Positions 1 to 7,280 of a DNA stretch of 9,198 bases are shown here, one piece after another. Under the pieces are notes generated by a model. The model saw only the letters and a list, made by a program, of their open reading frames with translations. It did no database searches and was not told where the DNA came from. The translations under genes were made by a program, and so were the position numbers. Location of the stretch: positions 1 to 9,198 of the forward strand of contig CAUGFC010000072.1 in NCBI GenBank assembly GCA_959598545.1, written 5' to 3'. The number at the start of each line of letters is the position of its first letter. The first letter of the stretch is position 1. Source of the DNA: an uncultured Olsenella sp. Its GTDB lineage: Bacteria; Actinomycetota; Coriobacteriia; Coriobacteriales; Atopobiaceae.

Positions 1-524
1 TCCTGCTGGGCGGTCACGACGCCGCCCTTGCCGACCTCCATGCGGTTGAGGCTCACGATGAGGCCCCTGATCTCCACGTCGGCGGCGCCGGTGACCTTGG
101 GGTAGGTCTCGTCGATGGACTTGCCCGAGGTGGTGACGTCCTCGATCATGACCACGCGGTCGCCGTCGGCGAGCTTGGCGCCGAGCAGGCCGCCCTTGTC
201 GGCGCCGTGGTCCTTCTCCTCCTTGCGGTCGGAGCAGTAGCGGACCTCCTTGCCGTAGAGGTCGTGCAGGGCAATTGCGGTGGTCACGGCCAGCGGGATG
301 CCCTTGTACGCCGGCCCGAAGAGCACGTCGAAGTCCAGGCCGAAGTTGTCGTTGATCGCGTGGGCGTAGTACTCGCCCAGGCGCTTGAGCTGGGAACCGG
401 TCACGTAGGCGCCGGCGTTCATGAAGAACGGGGACTTGCGGCCGCTCTTGAGGGTGAAGTCACCGAACTTGAGGACGTTGGCCTCGACCATGAAGTCGAT
501 GAACTCGCGCTTGTAGGCTTCCAT
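1..524 (-). CDS. pyrE: Orotate phosphoribosyltransferase, 3' end cut by window edge
   Basis: Transfers the phosphoribosyl group of PRPP to orotate, giving OMP in de novo UMP synthesis (cytosolic). The first 174 residues are visible; the C-terminus lies beyond the left edge. Three things identify the family. The PRPP-binding loop VVMIEDVTTSGKS spans about residues 124-136, with the acidic pair E128-D129. The mobile lysine-rich loop DRKEEKDHG lies just before it. The segment FGPAYKGIPLA forms part of the substrate site. The N-terminus (MEAYKREFIDFMVEANVLKFGDFTLKSGR, in pieces FGDFTLKSGRKSPFF) matches the bacterial PyrE form that is usually about 210-230 aa. The ATG at 524 is chosen because GGAAGGAG lies at 531-538 on this strand, 6 nt upstream. 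The gene has its own promoter region and diverges from asnS. Other pyr genes, if linked, would lie off the left side. Confidence 0.95.
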   Translation of the reverse strand, partial: MEAYKREFIDFMVEANVLKFGDFTLKSGRKSPFFMNAGAYVTGSQLKRLGEYYAHAINDNFGLDFDVLFGPAYKGIPLAVTTAIALHDLYGKEVRYCSDRKEEKDHGADKGGLLGAKLADGDRVVMIEDVTTSGKSIDETYPKVTGAADVEIRGLIVSLNRMEVGKGGVVTAQQ

Positions 525-560
525 GCGTAGCTCCTTCCGGGGGCGATTGCTGCTGAGACG

Positions 561-566
561 ATTCTA
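561..566 (-). promoter_or_regulatory. pyrE -10 box (TAGAAT)
   Basis: On the minus strand the hexamer TAGAAT sits about 37 nt upstream of the pyrE ATG and matches the sigma-70 -10 consensus at five of six positions. No TTGACA-like -35 is visible 16-18 bp upstream, where the sequence is a GC-rich run. Predicted transcription start is near 554, giving a short leader of about 30 nt with the Shine-Dalgarno and no room for a pyrimidine-responsive attenuator. A second weaker minus-strand -10 candidate (TAAACT, 652-657) lies further upstream, inside the loop of the inverted repeat. Confidence 0.45.
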
Positions 567-607
567 GCCGAGACCGCGCGGCCCGGGGGCAGTACGCCTA
601 GGGCACA

Positions 608-755
608 CCGCCCCACGAACTTCGACGTATGTACGAGCGCTCTTCGCCGCCAGTTTATTGCGTTTCACATGCAGGCAGCTAAACGGCTCGCGACGTTCTT
701 CTCGCCGAGCGAGAAGGGCTGCGCGCTCGTACATACGTCGGAGTTTGTGCGGCGG
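608..755. repeat. Long inverted repeat, 33-nt arms around an 82-nt loop
   Basis: Arm 608-640 is the reverse complement of arm 723-755 at 30 of 33 positions. The inner 18 positions (623-640 with 723-740) are perfect. The three imperfect pairs are 622/741 (T-G), 617/746 (G-T) and 613/750 (C-C). Read as plus-strand RNA, the first two become G-U wobbles, leaving one mismatch. Read as minus-strand RNA, all three are mismatches. The 82-nt loop (641-722) is AT-richer in its first half and contains a second small hairpin. The outer edge of the right arm reaches the -35 zone of the asnS promoter. No clear target-site duplication flanks the element, and it encodes no plausible protein. It could be a structured RNA, a regulator-binding inverted repeat or a small MITE-like element; the sequence alone does not decide. 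Confidence 0.85.
697..717. other. Short hairpin inside the inverted-repeat loop
   Basis: CTTCTCGC (698-705) and GCGAGAAG (709-716) are perfectly complementary around a CGA loop, and the flanking pair 697/717 adds a T-G wobble on the plus strand. It ends 6 nt before the right arm of the larger inverted repeat. No T-tract follows on either strand, so it is not an intrinsic terminator. It may be part of a larger folded RNA with the surrounding arms. Confidence 0.6.
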
Positions 756-769
756 GTCACGCGATGCGG

Positions 770-775
770 TAGAGT
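770..775 (+). promoter_or_regulatory. asnS -10 box (TAGAGT)
   Basis: TAGAGT lies 50 nt before the asnS GTG. A weak -35 candidate, TTGTGC (745-750), lies 19 bp upstream and falls inside the outer right arm of the inverted repeat. Predicted start is near 782, giving a leader of about 44 nt. That leader is too short for a T-box, and no T-box AGGGUGG-like core is seen between 525 and 825. Confidence 0.35.
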
Positions 776-813
776 TATGGCCGCAAACCAAGAAGAGCCA
801 CCCCTCGCAACAC

Positions 814-820
814 AAAGGAG
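814..820 (+). promoter_or_regulatory. asnS ribosome binding site deciding a GTG start
   Basis: AAAGGAG is placed 5 nt before GTG at 826. This fixes the start at 826 rather than at the TTG at 658, from which the frame is also open but would run through the inverted repeat and the promoter. Confidence 0.8.
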
Positions 821-825
821 AACCC

Positions 826-2229
<1,404 letters not shown>

Positions 2230-2241
2230 GCCCCGCGACCC

Positions 2242-3735
2242 CTACATCACGCGGCGCACGGCGTCGTGCCATCCGGCGAGAAGGGCGTCCACGCGCGCCG
2301 GGTCCATCGTGCGGCGGAACACGTCGTCCGTCTCGCGCAGGGCGACGAGCTCGTCCGTGCCGCCCCAGAACCCCGATGCAAGCCCGGCGAGAAACGCGGC
2401 GCCGAGCGAGGTGGTCTCGGTGTTGGCGGGCCGGCGCAGCTCGCACCCGAGCAGGTCGGCCTGGAACTGCATGAGAAAGTCGTTCGCCGAGGCCCCGCCG
2501 TCGACGTTGAGCACGTCGAGCGCCGAGCCCGCATCCGCCTCCATGGCGTCCGCCAGGTCGCGGATCTGGTAGGCGAGGGCCTCGAGCGCCGCGCGCGCCA
2601 GGTGCGCCCGACCCGTCCCGCGCGTGAGGCCGAGGACCGCCCCCCGCGCGTCCGGCTCCCACCACGGGGCGCCGAGCCCGGTGAACGCGGGCACCACGTA
2701 GACGCCGCCCGTGTCCGGCACGCTCCGCGCCAGCGACTCGGTCTCCGCCGCGTCACGGATGATGCCGAGCTCGTCTCGCAGCCACTGAATCAGCGCGCCG
2801 GCGACGAAGACCGAGCCCTCGAGCGCGTATTGGGTCTGCGTCGTGCCGGGGGGTGCGGCGACGATCGTGGTCACGAGACCGTGCTCGCTCTCGCGCGCCT
2901 CGGAGCCGGTGTGCAGCAGCATGAAGCAGCCGGTGCCGTAGGTGTTCTTGGCCTGTCCGGGCGCGAAGCAGCACTGGCCGAAGAGCGCGGCCTGCTGGTC
3001 GCCCGCCACGCCGCAGATGGGGATGCCCGCCGGCAGCCCCGGGTAGCTCGTCTCGCCGAAGAGGCCCGAGCTCGGGCGCACCTCGGGCAGCATGGAGGCG
3101 GGTATGCCGAAGAGGTCCAGCAGGTCCTGGTCCCAGCGGCCCTCGTGGATGTTGTAGAGCATGGTGCGGCAGGCGTTGGTGGGGTCCGTGGCGTGCACGA
3201 GCCCGCCGGTGAGCGTCCATACGAGCCACGTGTCCACGGTGCCGAAGAGCAGCTCCCCGGCCTCGGCACGCGCGCGGGCGCCGGGCACGTTCTCCAGGAT
3301 CCACGCGATCTTGCTGGCCGAGAAGTACGCGTCGGGGAGAAGTCCCGTCTTGGAGCGCACCATCTCGCGGACCTCGGGCGTGCCGCAGACGCGCTCGACC
3401 ATGTCCGCCGTGCGCCGGCACTGCCAGACGATGGCGTTGGACACCGGGATTCCCGTGGTTGGGTCCCAGACGATGGTGGTCTCGCGCTGGTTGTCGATGC
3501 CGATGGCGGTGACGTCGTCGGACGTCAGGCCGTGGCGGGCCACGAGCTCCGTGAGGGTCCCCAGCTGCGAGAAGAGGATGTCCTGCGGGTTGTGCTCGAC
3601 CCAGCCGGGCCGCGGGAAGATCTGCTGGAACGGTCTCTGCACCACGTCTACCATCCGCCCGCGTCGGTCCACGAGGACAGAACGCGAGCTCGTGGTCCCC
3701 TGGTCGAGCGCTATGACGTACCTCTTGCCGGTCAT
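2242..3735 (-). CDS. glpK: Glycerol kinase
   Basis: ATP-dependent FGGY-family kinase that phosphorylates glycerol to sn-glycerol 3-phosphate. The 497-aa product is normal length. The N-terminal phosphate-binding segment ALDQGTTSSRS carries D11, G13, T14 and T15. Residues equivalent to the E. coli glycerol contacts are present: R84-E85 (DNQRETT), W104, Y137 and D246-Q247 (CGVAGDQQAALFG). The block KNTYGTGCF (about 263-271) and the C-terminal FGGY signature GGASANDFLMQFQADLLG are both intact. The start at 3735 is chosen because GGAAGGGG lies about 8 nt upstream and MTGKRYVIALDQG is the standard N-terminus. A longer open frame upstream only reads antisense to the neighbouring gene. The loop that carries the HPr-phosphorylated histidine in Firmicute GlpK (here about 225-240) has no histidine. 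A weak -10 (GATACT, 3781-3786) is possible. No glpF or glpD is adjacent. Confidence 0.97.
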   Translation of the reverse strand: MTGKRYVIALDQGTTSSRSVLVDRRGRMVDVVQRPFQQIFPRPGWVEHNPQDILFSQLGTLTELVARHGLTSDDVTAIGIDNQRETTIVWDPTTGIPVSNAIVWQCRRTADMVERVCGTPEVREMVRSKTGLLPDAYFSASKIAWILENVPGARARAEAGELLFGTVDTWLVWTLTGGLVHATDPTNACRTMLYNIHEGRWDQDLLDLFGIPASMLPEVRPSSGLFGETSYPGLPAGIPICGVAGDQQAALFGQCCFAPGQAKNTYGTGCFMLLHTGSEARESEHGLVTTIVAAPPGTTQTQYALEGSVFVAGALIQWLRDELGIIRDAAETESLARSVPDTGGVYVVPAFTGLGAPWWEPDARGAVLGLTRGTGRAHLARAALEALAYQIRDLADAMEADAGSALDVLNVDGGASANDFLMQFQADLLGCELRRPANTETTSLGAAFLAGLASGFWGGTDELVALRETDDVFRRTMDPARVDALLAGWHDAVRRVM

Positions 3736-3855
3736 GTGCGACCCCTTCCTCGTCGTTCGGGGACATCGCGGTACGGGCCAAGTATCCTCCTCCCACTGCT
3801 CGCCCGCCCGCGCGAGCCGCCCACCGACGAGAACGAGCCGTCCGTGACGAAGGGG

Positions 3856-3861
3856 TACCAT
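3856..3861 (+). promoter_or_regulatory. -10 box (TACCAT) of the Cys-protein/lipoprotein unit
   Basis: TACCAT lies 27 nt before the chosen ATG at 3889, in the 153-bp divergent region between glpK and this unit. It resembles the TATCAT boxes before manA and the ROK kinase. No convincing -35 is visible. The implied transcription start near 3868 would exclude the alternative in-frame ATG at 3874 as a normally translated start. Confidence 0.4.
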
Positions 3862-3888
3862 CAAGGAAACGACATGCGAGGGGGACCC

Positions 3889-4167
3889 ATGGGACTTCAC
3901 TGCTCGGACTGCGCCTACGCGACCTTCACGCTCCACGAGGAGTCCGGTCTGTACCAGGGTGCGTGCAGCCGCGGCTACACGCTGACCAACCCCCACGTCC
4001 GCACGAGCCCCGAGGACCACTTCGCCGAGAGCCCGGACGGCCTCGTGCCCACCGTCGACCCCTTCGGCGCCGAGTACCTGCGCACCTCCAACGTCTGCGA
4101 GCGCTTCCTCCTCCCGCGTGACGCCCACGGGGTCCCGCACGGCGGCCACCGCGGCCGGCGCGGCTGA
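3889..4167 (+). CDS. Small four-cysteine protein of unknown function
   Basis: I do not recognise a named family. The 92-aa product has a CxxC pair at the N-terminus (C5-S-D-C8) and two further cysteines, C26 (GACSRG) and C70 (NVCERF). This spacing could bind zinc or a small Fe-S cluster, but no known signature is matched. Histidines H4, H16, H36 and H44 lie nearby, and the C-terminus is a His/Arg/Gly-rich tail (residues 80-92). There is no signal peptide or membrane segment, so it is probably cytosolic. The start at 3889 is preferred because GAGGGGG (3878-3884) is well placed; ATG 3874 is in frame but would lie almost at the predicted transcript start. Its stop codon overlaps the ribosome binding site of the lipoprotein gene 11 bp downstream, which suggests an operon with coupled translation. 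The same frame is open far upstream as a shadow of glpK, but that extension has no support. Confidence 0.75.
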   Translation: MGLHCSDCAYATFTLHEESGLYQGACSRGYTLTNPHVRTSPEDHFAESPDGLVPTVDPFGAEYLRTSNVCERFLLPRDAHGVPHGGHRGRRG

Positions 4168-4178
4168 GGGGGGCGGCA

Positions 4179-5108
4179 ATGAGCTGGACGAGAAGGGCCG
4201 TCGCGCTCGCGGGCGCGCTCGTCCTGGGCGTCTCGCTCGTCGCCTGCGGGGCGGTGCCCTCCGGCCCCGACATCTCCGGCCTGGTCGAGGGCTGCGTGGG
4301 CAGCTGGGAGCTCGAGTCGGCCGAGTTCGACGAGGGGGACGTGGATGCCGAGACCCTCGAGGAGATGGAGTCCTACGGGATGCGCGTCACCCTGGACCTG
4401 GACGCCGACGGCGAGCTGCTCATCGACGCCTTCGGCCAGCAGCAGAGGGGCGCCTGGGAGCTCAGGGACGCCGGCGCGCTCACGCTGACGCTCGAGGGCG
4501 AGAGCGTCGACGCGCCCCTCGCCGACGGGCGACTCACGCTCGCCTACGACGGGGAGACGCTCGTCTTCACCAAGACGTCCGACGAGCCCGTTATGGACCG
4601 GGACCCGTCCGACAACGCGGGCGAGCTGGGGATGTACGGCCTGGACGACCTCGAGGAGACGGTGGGCGACGTCGGGCGTGACGATCCTGAGCCCACGGAG
4701 TTCTCTGACCTGTTCACCGACGAGATGGTGGTCTGGCAGCTCCTCTACACCTCCAGCGTCGAGGTTGACGTCCCGCTCGACGTCGTCGCGGGCGACGACG
4801 AGACCGCGCTCGTCAGGATCACCGGCATCGGGACGGACCCCGTGGGCGACACGGGCTACCTCGTGAGCGTCGAGAACCGAGCGGACGTCGACTTCGTGCT
4901 CACCAACGCGACGACCACGGTCGACGGCACGGACGTCTGGGAGGACGCCACGCTCTACTGCATGGCCGCGGCGGGGGAGACCTCCGAGGGCTTCCTCTTC
5001 GTCGACCGAGGGGTCGCCACCGTCACCGAGGGGACCGCCTGCGAGATCACCTTCGCGGCCGTCGACCGCGACGAGAACGTCCTTGCGACTTACGAGGTGA
5101 CGCTCTAG
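4179..5108 (+). CDS. Predicted secreted lipoprotein, two beta-type domains
   Basis: The 309-aa product starts with a typical lipoprotein signal: basic MSWTRR, a hydrophobic stretch A7-L20 and the lipobox L20-V-A-C23. It should therefore be lipid-anchored on the outer face of the membrane after cleavage before C23. Residues about 36-135 (GSWELESAEF, then alternating beta-strand-like segments ending TLVFTKTSDEP) resemble the small lipocalin-like repeats common in lipoproteins of Firmicutes and Coriobacteria. An acidic linker of about 50 residues follows. Residues about 192-309 look like an immunoglobulin-like beta sandwich (YLVSVENRADVDFVLTNATT) with C261 and C288 available for a disulfide. The protein is very acidic overall. 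The ATG is preceded by GAGGGGGG (4166-4173), which overlaps the stop of the four-Cys gene. The role is unknown; substrate binding or envelope function is only inference. The CDS assignment is strong, the domain assignments moderate. Confidence 0.85.
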   Translation: MSWTRRAVALAGALVLGVSLVACGAVPSGPDISGLVEGCVGSWELESAEFDEGDVDAETLEEMESYGMRVTLDLDADGELLIDAFGQQQRGAWELRDAGALTLTLEGESVDAPLADGRLTLAYDGETLVFTKTSDEPVMDRDPSDNAGELGMYGLDDLEETVGDVGRDDPEPTEFSDLFTDEMVVWQLLYTSSVEVDVPLDVVAGDDETALVRITGIGTDPVGDTGYLVSVENRADVDFVLTNATTTVDGTDVWEDATLYCMAAAGETSEGFLFVDRGVATVTEGTACEITFAAVDRDENVLATYEVTL

Positions 5109-5131
5109 TCCACGTCCGTCTTATAAGGGTC

Positions 5132-5137
5132 TATCAT
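5132..5137 (+). promoter_or_regulatory. manA -10 box (TATCAT)
   Basis: TATCAT lies in the 85-bp gap after the lipoprotein gene, 56 nt before the manA ATG. An overlapping TATAAG (5122-5127) is a second candidate. No clear -35 is present at 16-18 bp. The leader of about 50 nt shows no strong structure. Confidence 0.4.
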
Positions 5138-5193
5138 GGGGCGGGGTGCCGACGGGCGCCCGTCCTTCTCAGCAACCGACCGATGGAGCAGCC

Positions 5194-6159
5194 ATGAACG
5201 ATGCCCGTGACCTCATCTTCCCCGAGCCCATTTTCCACGAGAAGATCTGGGGCGGCCGCAGGCTGGCCGACGACTTCGGCTACGAGATCCCCGACGGGCC
5301 GATCGGCGAGTGCTGGGCAATCAGCGCGCATCCCAACGGCGACTGCGTGGTTGCGGAGGGCGTCTGGGCGGCCAGACACCTCTCCGAGCTCTGGGACGAG
5401 CACCGCGAGCTCTTCGGCAACCTCGAGGGCGACCGCTTCCCGCTGCTCGTGAAGATCATCGACGCCAAGGACAACCTCTCCGTTCAGGTCCATCCCGACG
5501 ACGCCTACGCCGCCGAGCACGAGAACGGCAGCCTCGGCAAGCGCGAGTGCTGGTACGTGCTCGCCGTCGACCCGGGCACGCAGATTGTGATCGGCCAGCG
5601 CGCGCACGACCGCGCCGAGCTGGCGGCCATGATCGAGGAGGGCCGCTGGGACGACATGCTCAACCTCGTGCCGTGTCGCGCCGGCGACTTCTTCCCCATC
5701 GAGCCGGGCACCGTCCACGCCATCCAGGGCGGCACACTGATCCTGGAGACCCAGCAGTCCTCCGACGTCACCTACCGCGTCTACGACTACGACCGCGTGG
5801 GAGACGACGGCAAGCCGCGCGACCTGCACGTACAGCAGAGCCTGGACGTGGTGGACTACGCCCGGCAGGCGCCGGCGTCCGGCGAGGTCACGGCGCCCGA
5901 GGTGGACGGCGTGACCGAGCTCATGGAGTGCCCGAACTTCGTGGTGGACCGCGTGCGCGTGGAGGGCGAGAAGACCGTGGCCGAGGACTGGCCCTTCCTC
6001 TGCGTGAGCGTGATCGAGGGGTCCGGCACCGTGCGCGCCGCCTCCGTGGGCGTGGAGCACGAGATCGCGCGCGGCACGCACTTCCTGGCTCCGTCCGGCT
6101 GCGGCGACCTGTGCTTCTCGGGTGACCTGACGCTCGTGACGTCCCGCGTCCCGGCATAG
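5194..6159 (+). CDS. manA: Mannose-6-phosphate isomerase, class I
   Basis: Zinc enzyme interconverting mannose 6-phosphate and fructose 6-phosphate, linking mannose uptake and mannosyl-donor synthesis to glycolysis. The 321-aa length fits the short Gram-positive class I form (about 315 aa). The cupin zinc ligands are visible: Q98 and H100 in SVQVHPDD, E118 in GKRECWYVL and H175 in EPGTVHAI. The conserved TYRVYDYDR block (T193-R201, catalytic-site R195) follows. The N-terminus FPEPIFHEKIWGGRRL is the standard start of the family. The ATG at 5194 is preceded by TGGAG (5184-5188). An in-frame extension upstream to 5146 has no ribosome binding site and would overlap the promoter. No other mannose gene is adjacent. 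The 3' end is covered by the antisense continuation of the stop-less mscL frame. The hairpin 38 bp downstream has its T-tract on the opposite strand. Confidence 0.96.
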   Translation: MNDARDLIFPEPIFHEKIWGGRRLADDFGYEIPDGPIGECWAISAHPNGDCVVAEGVWAARHLSELWDEHRELFGNLEGDRFPLLVKIIDAKDNLSVQVHPDDAYAAEHENGSLGKRECWYVLAVDPGTQIVIGQRAHDRAELAAMIEEGRWDDMLNLVPCRAGDFFPIEPGTVHAIQGGTLILETQQSSDVTYRVYDYDRVGDDGKPRDLHVQQSLDVVDYARQAPASGEVTAPEVDGVTELMECPNFVVDRVRVEGEKTVAEDWPFLCVSVIEGSGTVRAASVGVEHEIARGTHFLAPSGCGDLCFSGDLTLVTSRVPA

Positions 6160-6734
6160 GGCCGCGCCCCTGCGCAACGCGTCGACAGACGAGAAAGGCG
6201 CCGCCGGGTGGGTGACCCGGCGGCGCCACTGGCATGCAGGTGAGGGGGGAGGGCCAAGGCGACCGTGATCTCCGCGCCGCAGTGCGGGCCGCGGGTGGCG
6301 CCGGCCTTGACCTCCTCGAGGCAGTACGGGCAGTGCGGGGCGGCCTCCTCCTCCGCAGCCTCCTCGTCGGCCTCCTTCTTGGCCAGCGCGTCCATGCGCT
6401 CTCGCATGGTGTTGAGGCCCTTGACCAGGCAGAACACCACGAAGGCGATAATCAGGAAGTTGATCACGGCGGAGATGAAGGCGCCGAGGTCGATGAACTG
6501 GTCCGTGCCGGGGACCGCCCAGCGCAGGCCGTTGATGACCTCGGTCGCGCCGTCGGAGGCGCCGCCGGTGATGGTGCTCGTGGAGGTGGTCACGAGCGTG
6601 ATCAGCGGGTTGATGAGGTTGCTCACGAGCGAGTTGACGATGGCGGTGAACGCGCCGCCGACGATGATACCAACGGCCATGTCCATCACGTTGCCGCGGG
6701 CGATGAACTCCTTGAACTCATCGACGATCTTCAT
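5856..6734 (-). CDS. mscL: Large-conductance mechanosensitive channel, stop codon missing
   Basis: MscL is a homo-oligomeric inner-membrane pore that opens under membrane tension to release solutes after osmotic downshock. The family-like part is residues 1-159 (6258-6734). It has the N-terminal helix MKIVDEFKEFIARGNV, TM1 about 16-48 with GIIVGGAFTAIVNSLV, a periplasmic loop, TM2 about 85-108 (FISAVINFLIIAFVVF), a charged cytoplasmic helix (110-131) and a zinc-ribbon-like tail with C135, C138 and C152. Position 149, where a fourth cysteine is expected (CPHC), is glycine. Codon 160 is TTG (plus 6255-6257), one base from TAG, exactly where the protein should end. No stop occurs in any minus-strand frame from there through the terminator, so the formal frame continues to a TAG at 5856 inside manA antisense. 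The residues past 159 look like antisense noise. The start at 6734 has AGAAAGG upstream; an in-frame ATG at 6761 lacks one. Sequencing error, real stop loss or a decaying gene are all possible. Confidence 0.8.
   Translation of the reverse strand: MKIVDEFKEFIARGNVMDMAVGIIVGGAFTAIVNSLVSNLINPLITLVTTSTSTITGGASDGATEVINGLRWAVPGTDQFIDLGAFISAVINFLIIAFVVFCLVKGLNTMRERMDALAKKEADEEAAEEEAAPHCPYCLEEVKAGATRGPHCGAEITVALALPPHLHASGAAGSPTRRRLSRLSTRCAGARPYAGTRDVTSVRSPEKHRSPQPDGARKCVPRAISCSTPTEAARTVPDPSITLTQRKGQSSATVFSPSTRTRSTTKFGHSMSSVTPSTSGAVTSPDAGACRA
6188..6227 (-). terminator. Intrinsic terminator facing mscL
   Basis: A perfect 13-bp stem (6197-6209 with 6215-6227) encloses a 5-nt loop. Read on the minus strand, the hairpin is followed at once by TTTCTCGTC, a modest U-rich tail. 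On the plus strand it is followed by ACTGGCATG, without a T-tract, so it is oriented to end the mscL (and possibly dtd) transcript rather than manA. The open frame of mscL runs through the stem because no stop codon precedes it. Confidence 0.75.
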
Positions 6735-6803
6735 GCGAGGGCCTTTCTGACGCGGATGCATAACCGCATCAGATTACCAGCTCACACGCCCTGCGAAGCC
6801 ATA

Positions 6804-7277
6804 TCAACCTGCAGATGAACCCCAGCCCAGCTCGTCGGTGTCGAGAAGGACGGTGAAGGGCCCGTGGTTCACCAGGCTCACGCGCATGTGCGCGCCAAAG
6901 ACGCCGCGCCCCACGCGCGCGGCACCCAGCTCGGCCTCCGCGAGCTCGCAAAACCGCTCGTAGAGGCGCTCGGCGAGCTCGGGCCGCGCCGCGCCGGTGA
7001 AGGACGGCCGGTTGCCGCGCCGCGCGTCCGCGTAGAGCGTGAACTGGCTCACCACCAGCACGGACCCGCCCACGTCCCTAAGCGAGAGGTTGGTCTTGCC
7101 CGCCGCGTCCTCGCAGATGCGCAGCGCCGCCACCTTGCGCCACAGGCGCTCGGCCAGCGCCTCGTCGTCGGTGGGCGCCACGCCCAGAAGTACCAGGTAG
7201 CCGTCCCAGCAGCTCCCCACCACGGCGCCGTCGACCTCCACCTGGGCCTGCTCCACGCGCTGGATGAGCGCCCGCAT
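6804..7277 (-). CDS. dtd: D-aminoacyl-tRNA deacylase
   Basis: Hydrolyses D-amino acids (and glycine mischarged on tRNA-Ala) from tRNA, a translation quality-control step in the cytosol. The 157-aa product is slightly longer than the usual 145-150 aa because of a short C-terminal tail (DELGWGSSAG). The N-terminus MRALIQRVEQAQVEVDG is characteristic. Both active-site motifs are intact: SQFTLYAD (S77-Q78-F79-T80) and NHGPFTVLLDT with the cis Gly139-Pro140 pair that excludes L-aminoacyl substrates. The start lies 3 bp after the stop of the M32 peptidase gene, and its GGGGG ribosome site (7286-7290) lies within that gene's last codons. The two are therefore almost certainly cotranscribed and translationally coupled. 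No terminator is evident in the 69 bp before mscL, so readthrough into mscL is possible. Confidence 0.95.
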   Translation of the reverse strand: MRALIQRVEQAQVEVDGAVVGSCWDGYLVLLGVAPTDDEALAERLWRKVAALRICEDAAGKTNLSLRDVGGSVLVVSQFTLYADARRGNRPSFTGAARPELAERLYERFCELAEAELGAARVGRGVFGAHMRVSLVNHGPFTVLLDTDELGWGSSAG

Positions 7278-7280
7278 CGC

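Noticed and set aside
658..825. N-terminal extension of asnS from TTG 658
   Set aside because: It would add 56 arginine-rich residues encoded by the inverted repeat and promoter. AsnRS of normal length starts at GTG 826 behind AAAGGAG.
525..825. T-box riboswitch or tRNA in the pyrE-asnS gap
   Set aside because: No T-box AGGGUGG-like core, no specifier-loop layout and no cloverleaf or TPsiC-like segment were found. The structure present is a simple long inverted repeat.
2266..3888. Long plus-strand frame upstream of and in frame with the four-Cys protein (633 aa in total)
   Set aside because: It is the antisense of glpK. The real gene begins at 3889 with its own ribosome site and promoter, and the upstream part has no family resemblance.
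3736..4179. N-terminal extension of glpK to 645 aa
   Set aside because: It is antisense to the four-Cys gene. MTGKRYVIALDQG at 3735 is the standard N-terminus with a good ribosome site.
4118..4681. 187-aa plus-strand frame overlapping the lipoprotein gene
   Set aside because: It is a frame-shifted shadow. The overlapping frame from 4179 has a clear lipoprotein signal and sensible composition.
5134..6177. 347-aa minus-strand frame
   Set aside because: It is an antisense shadow of manA. Its ATG lacks a Shine-Dalgarno and lies just outside the manA 3' end.
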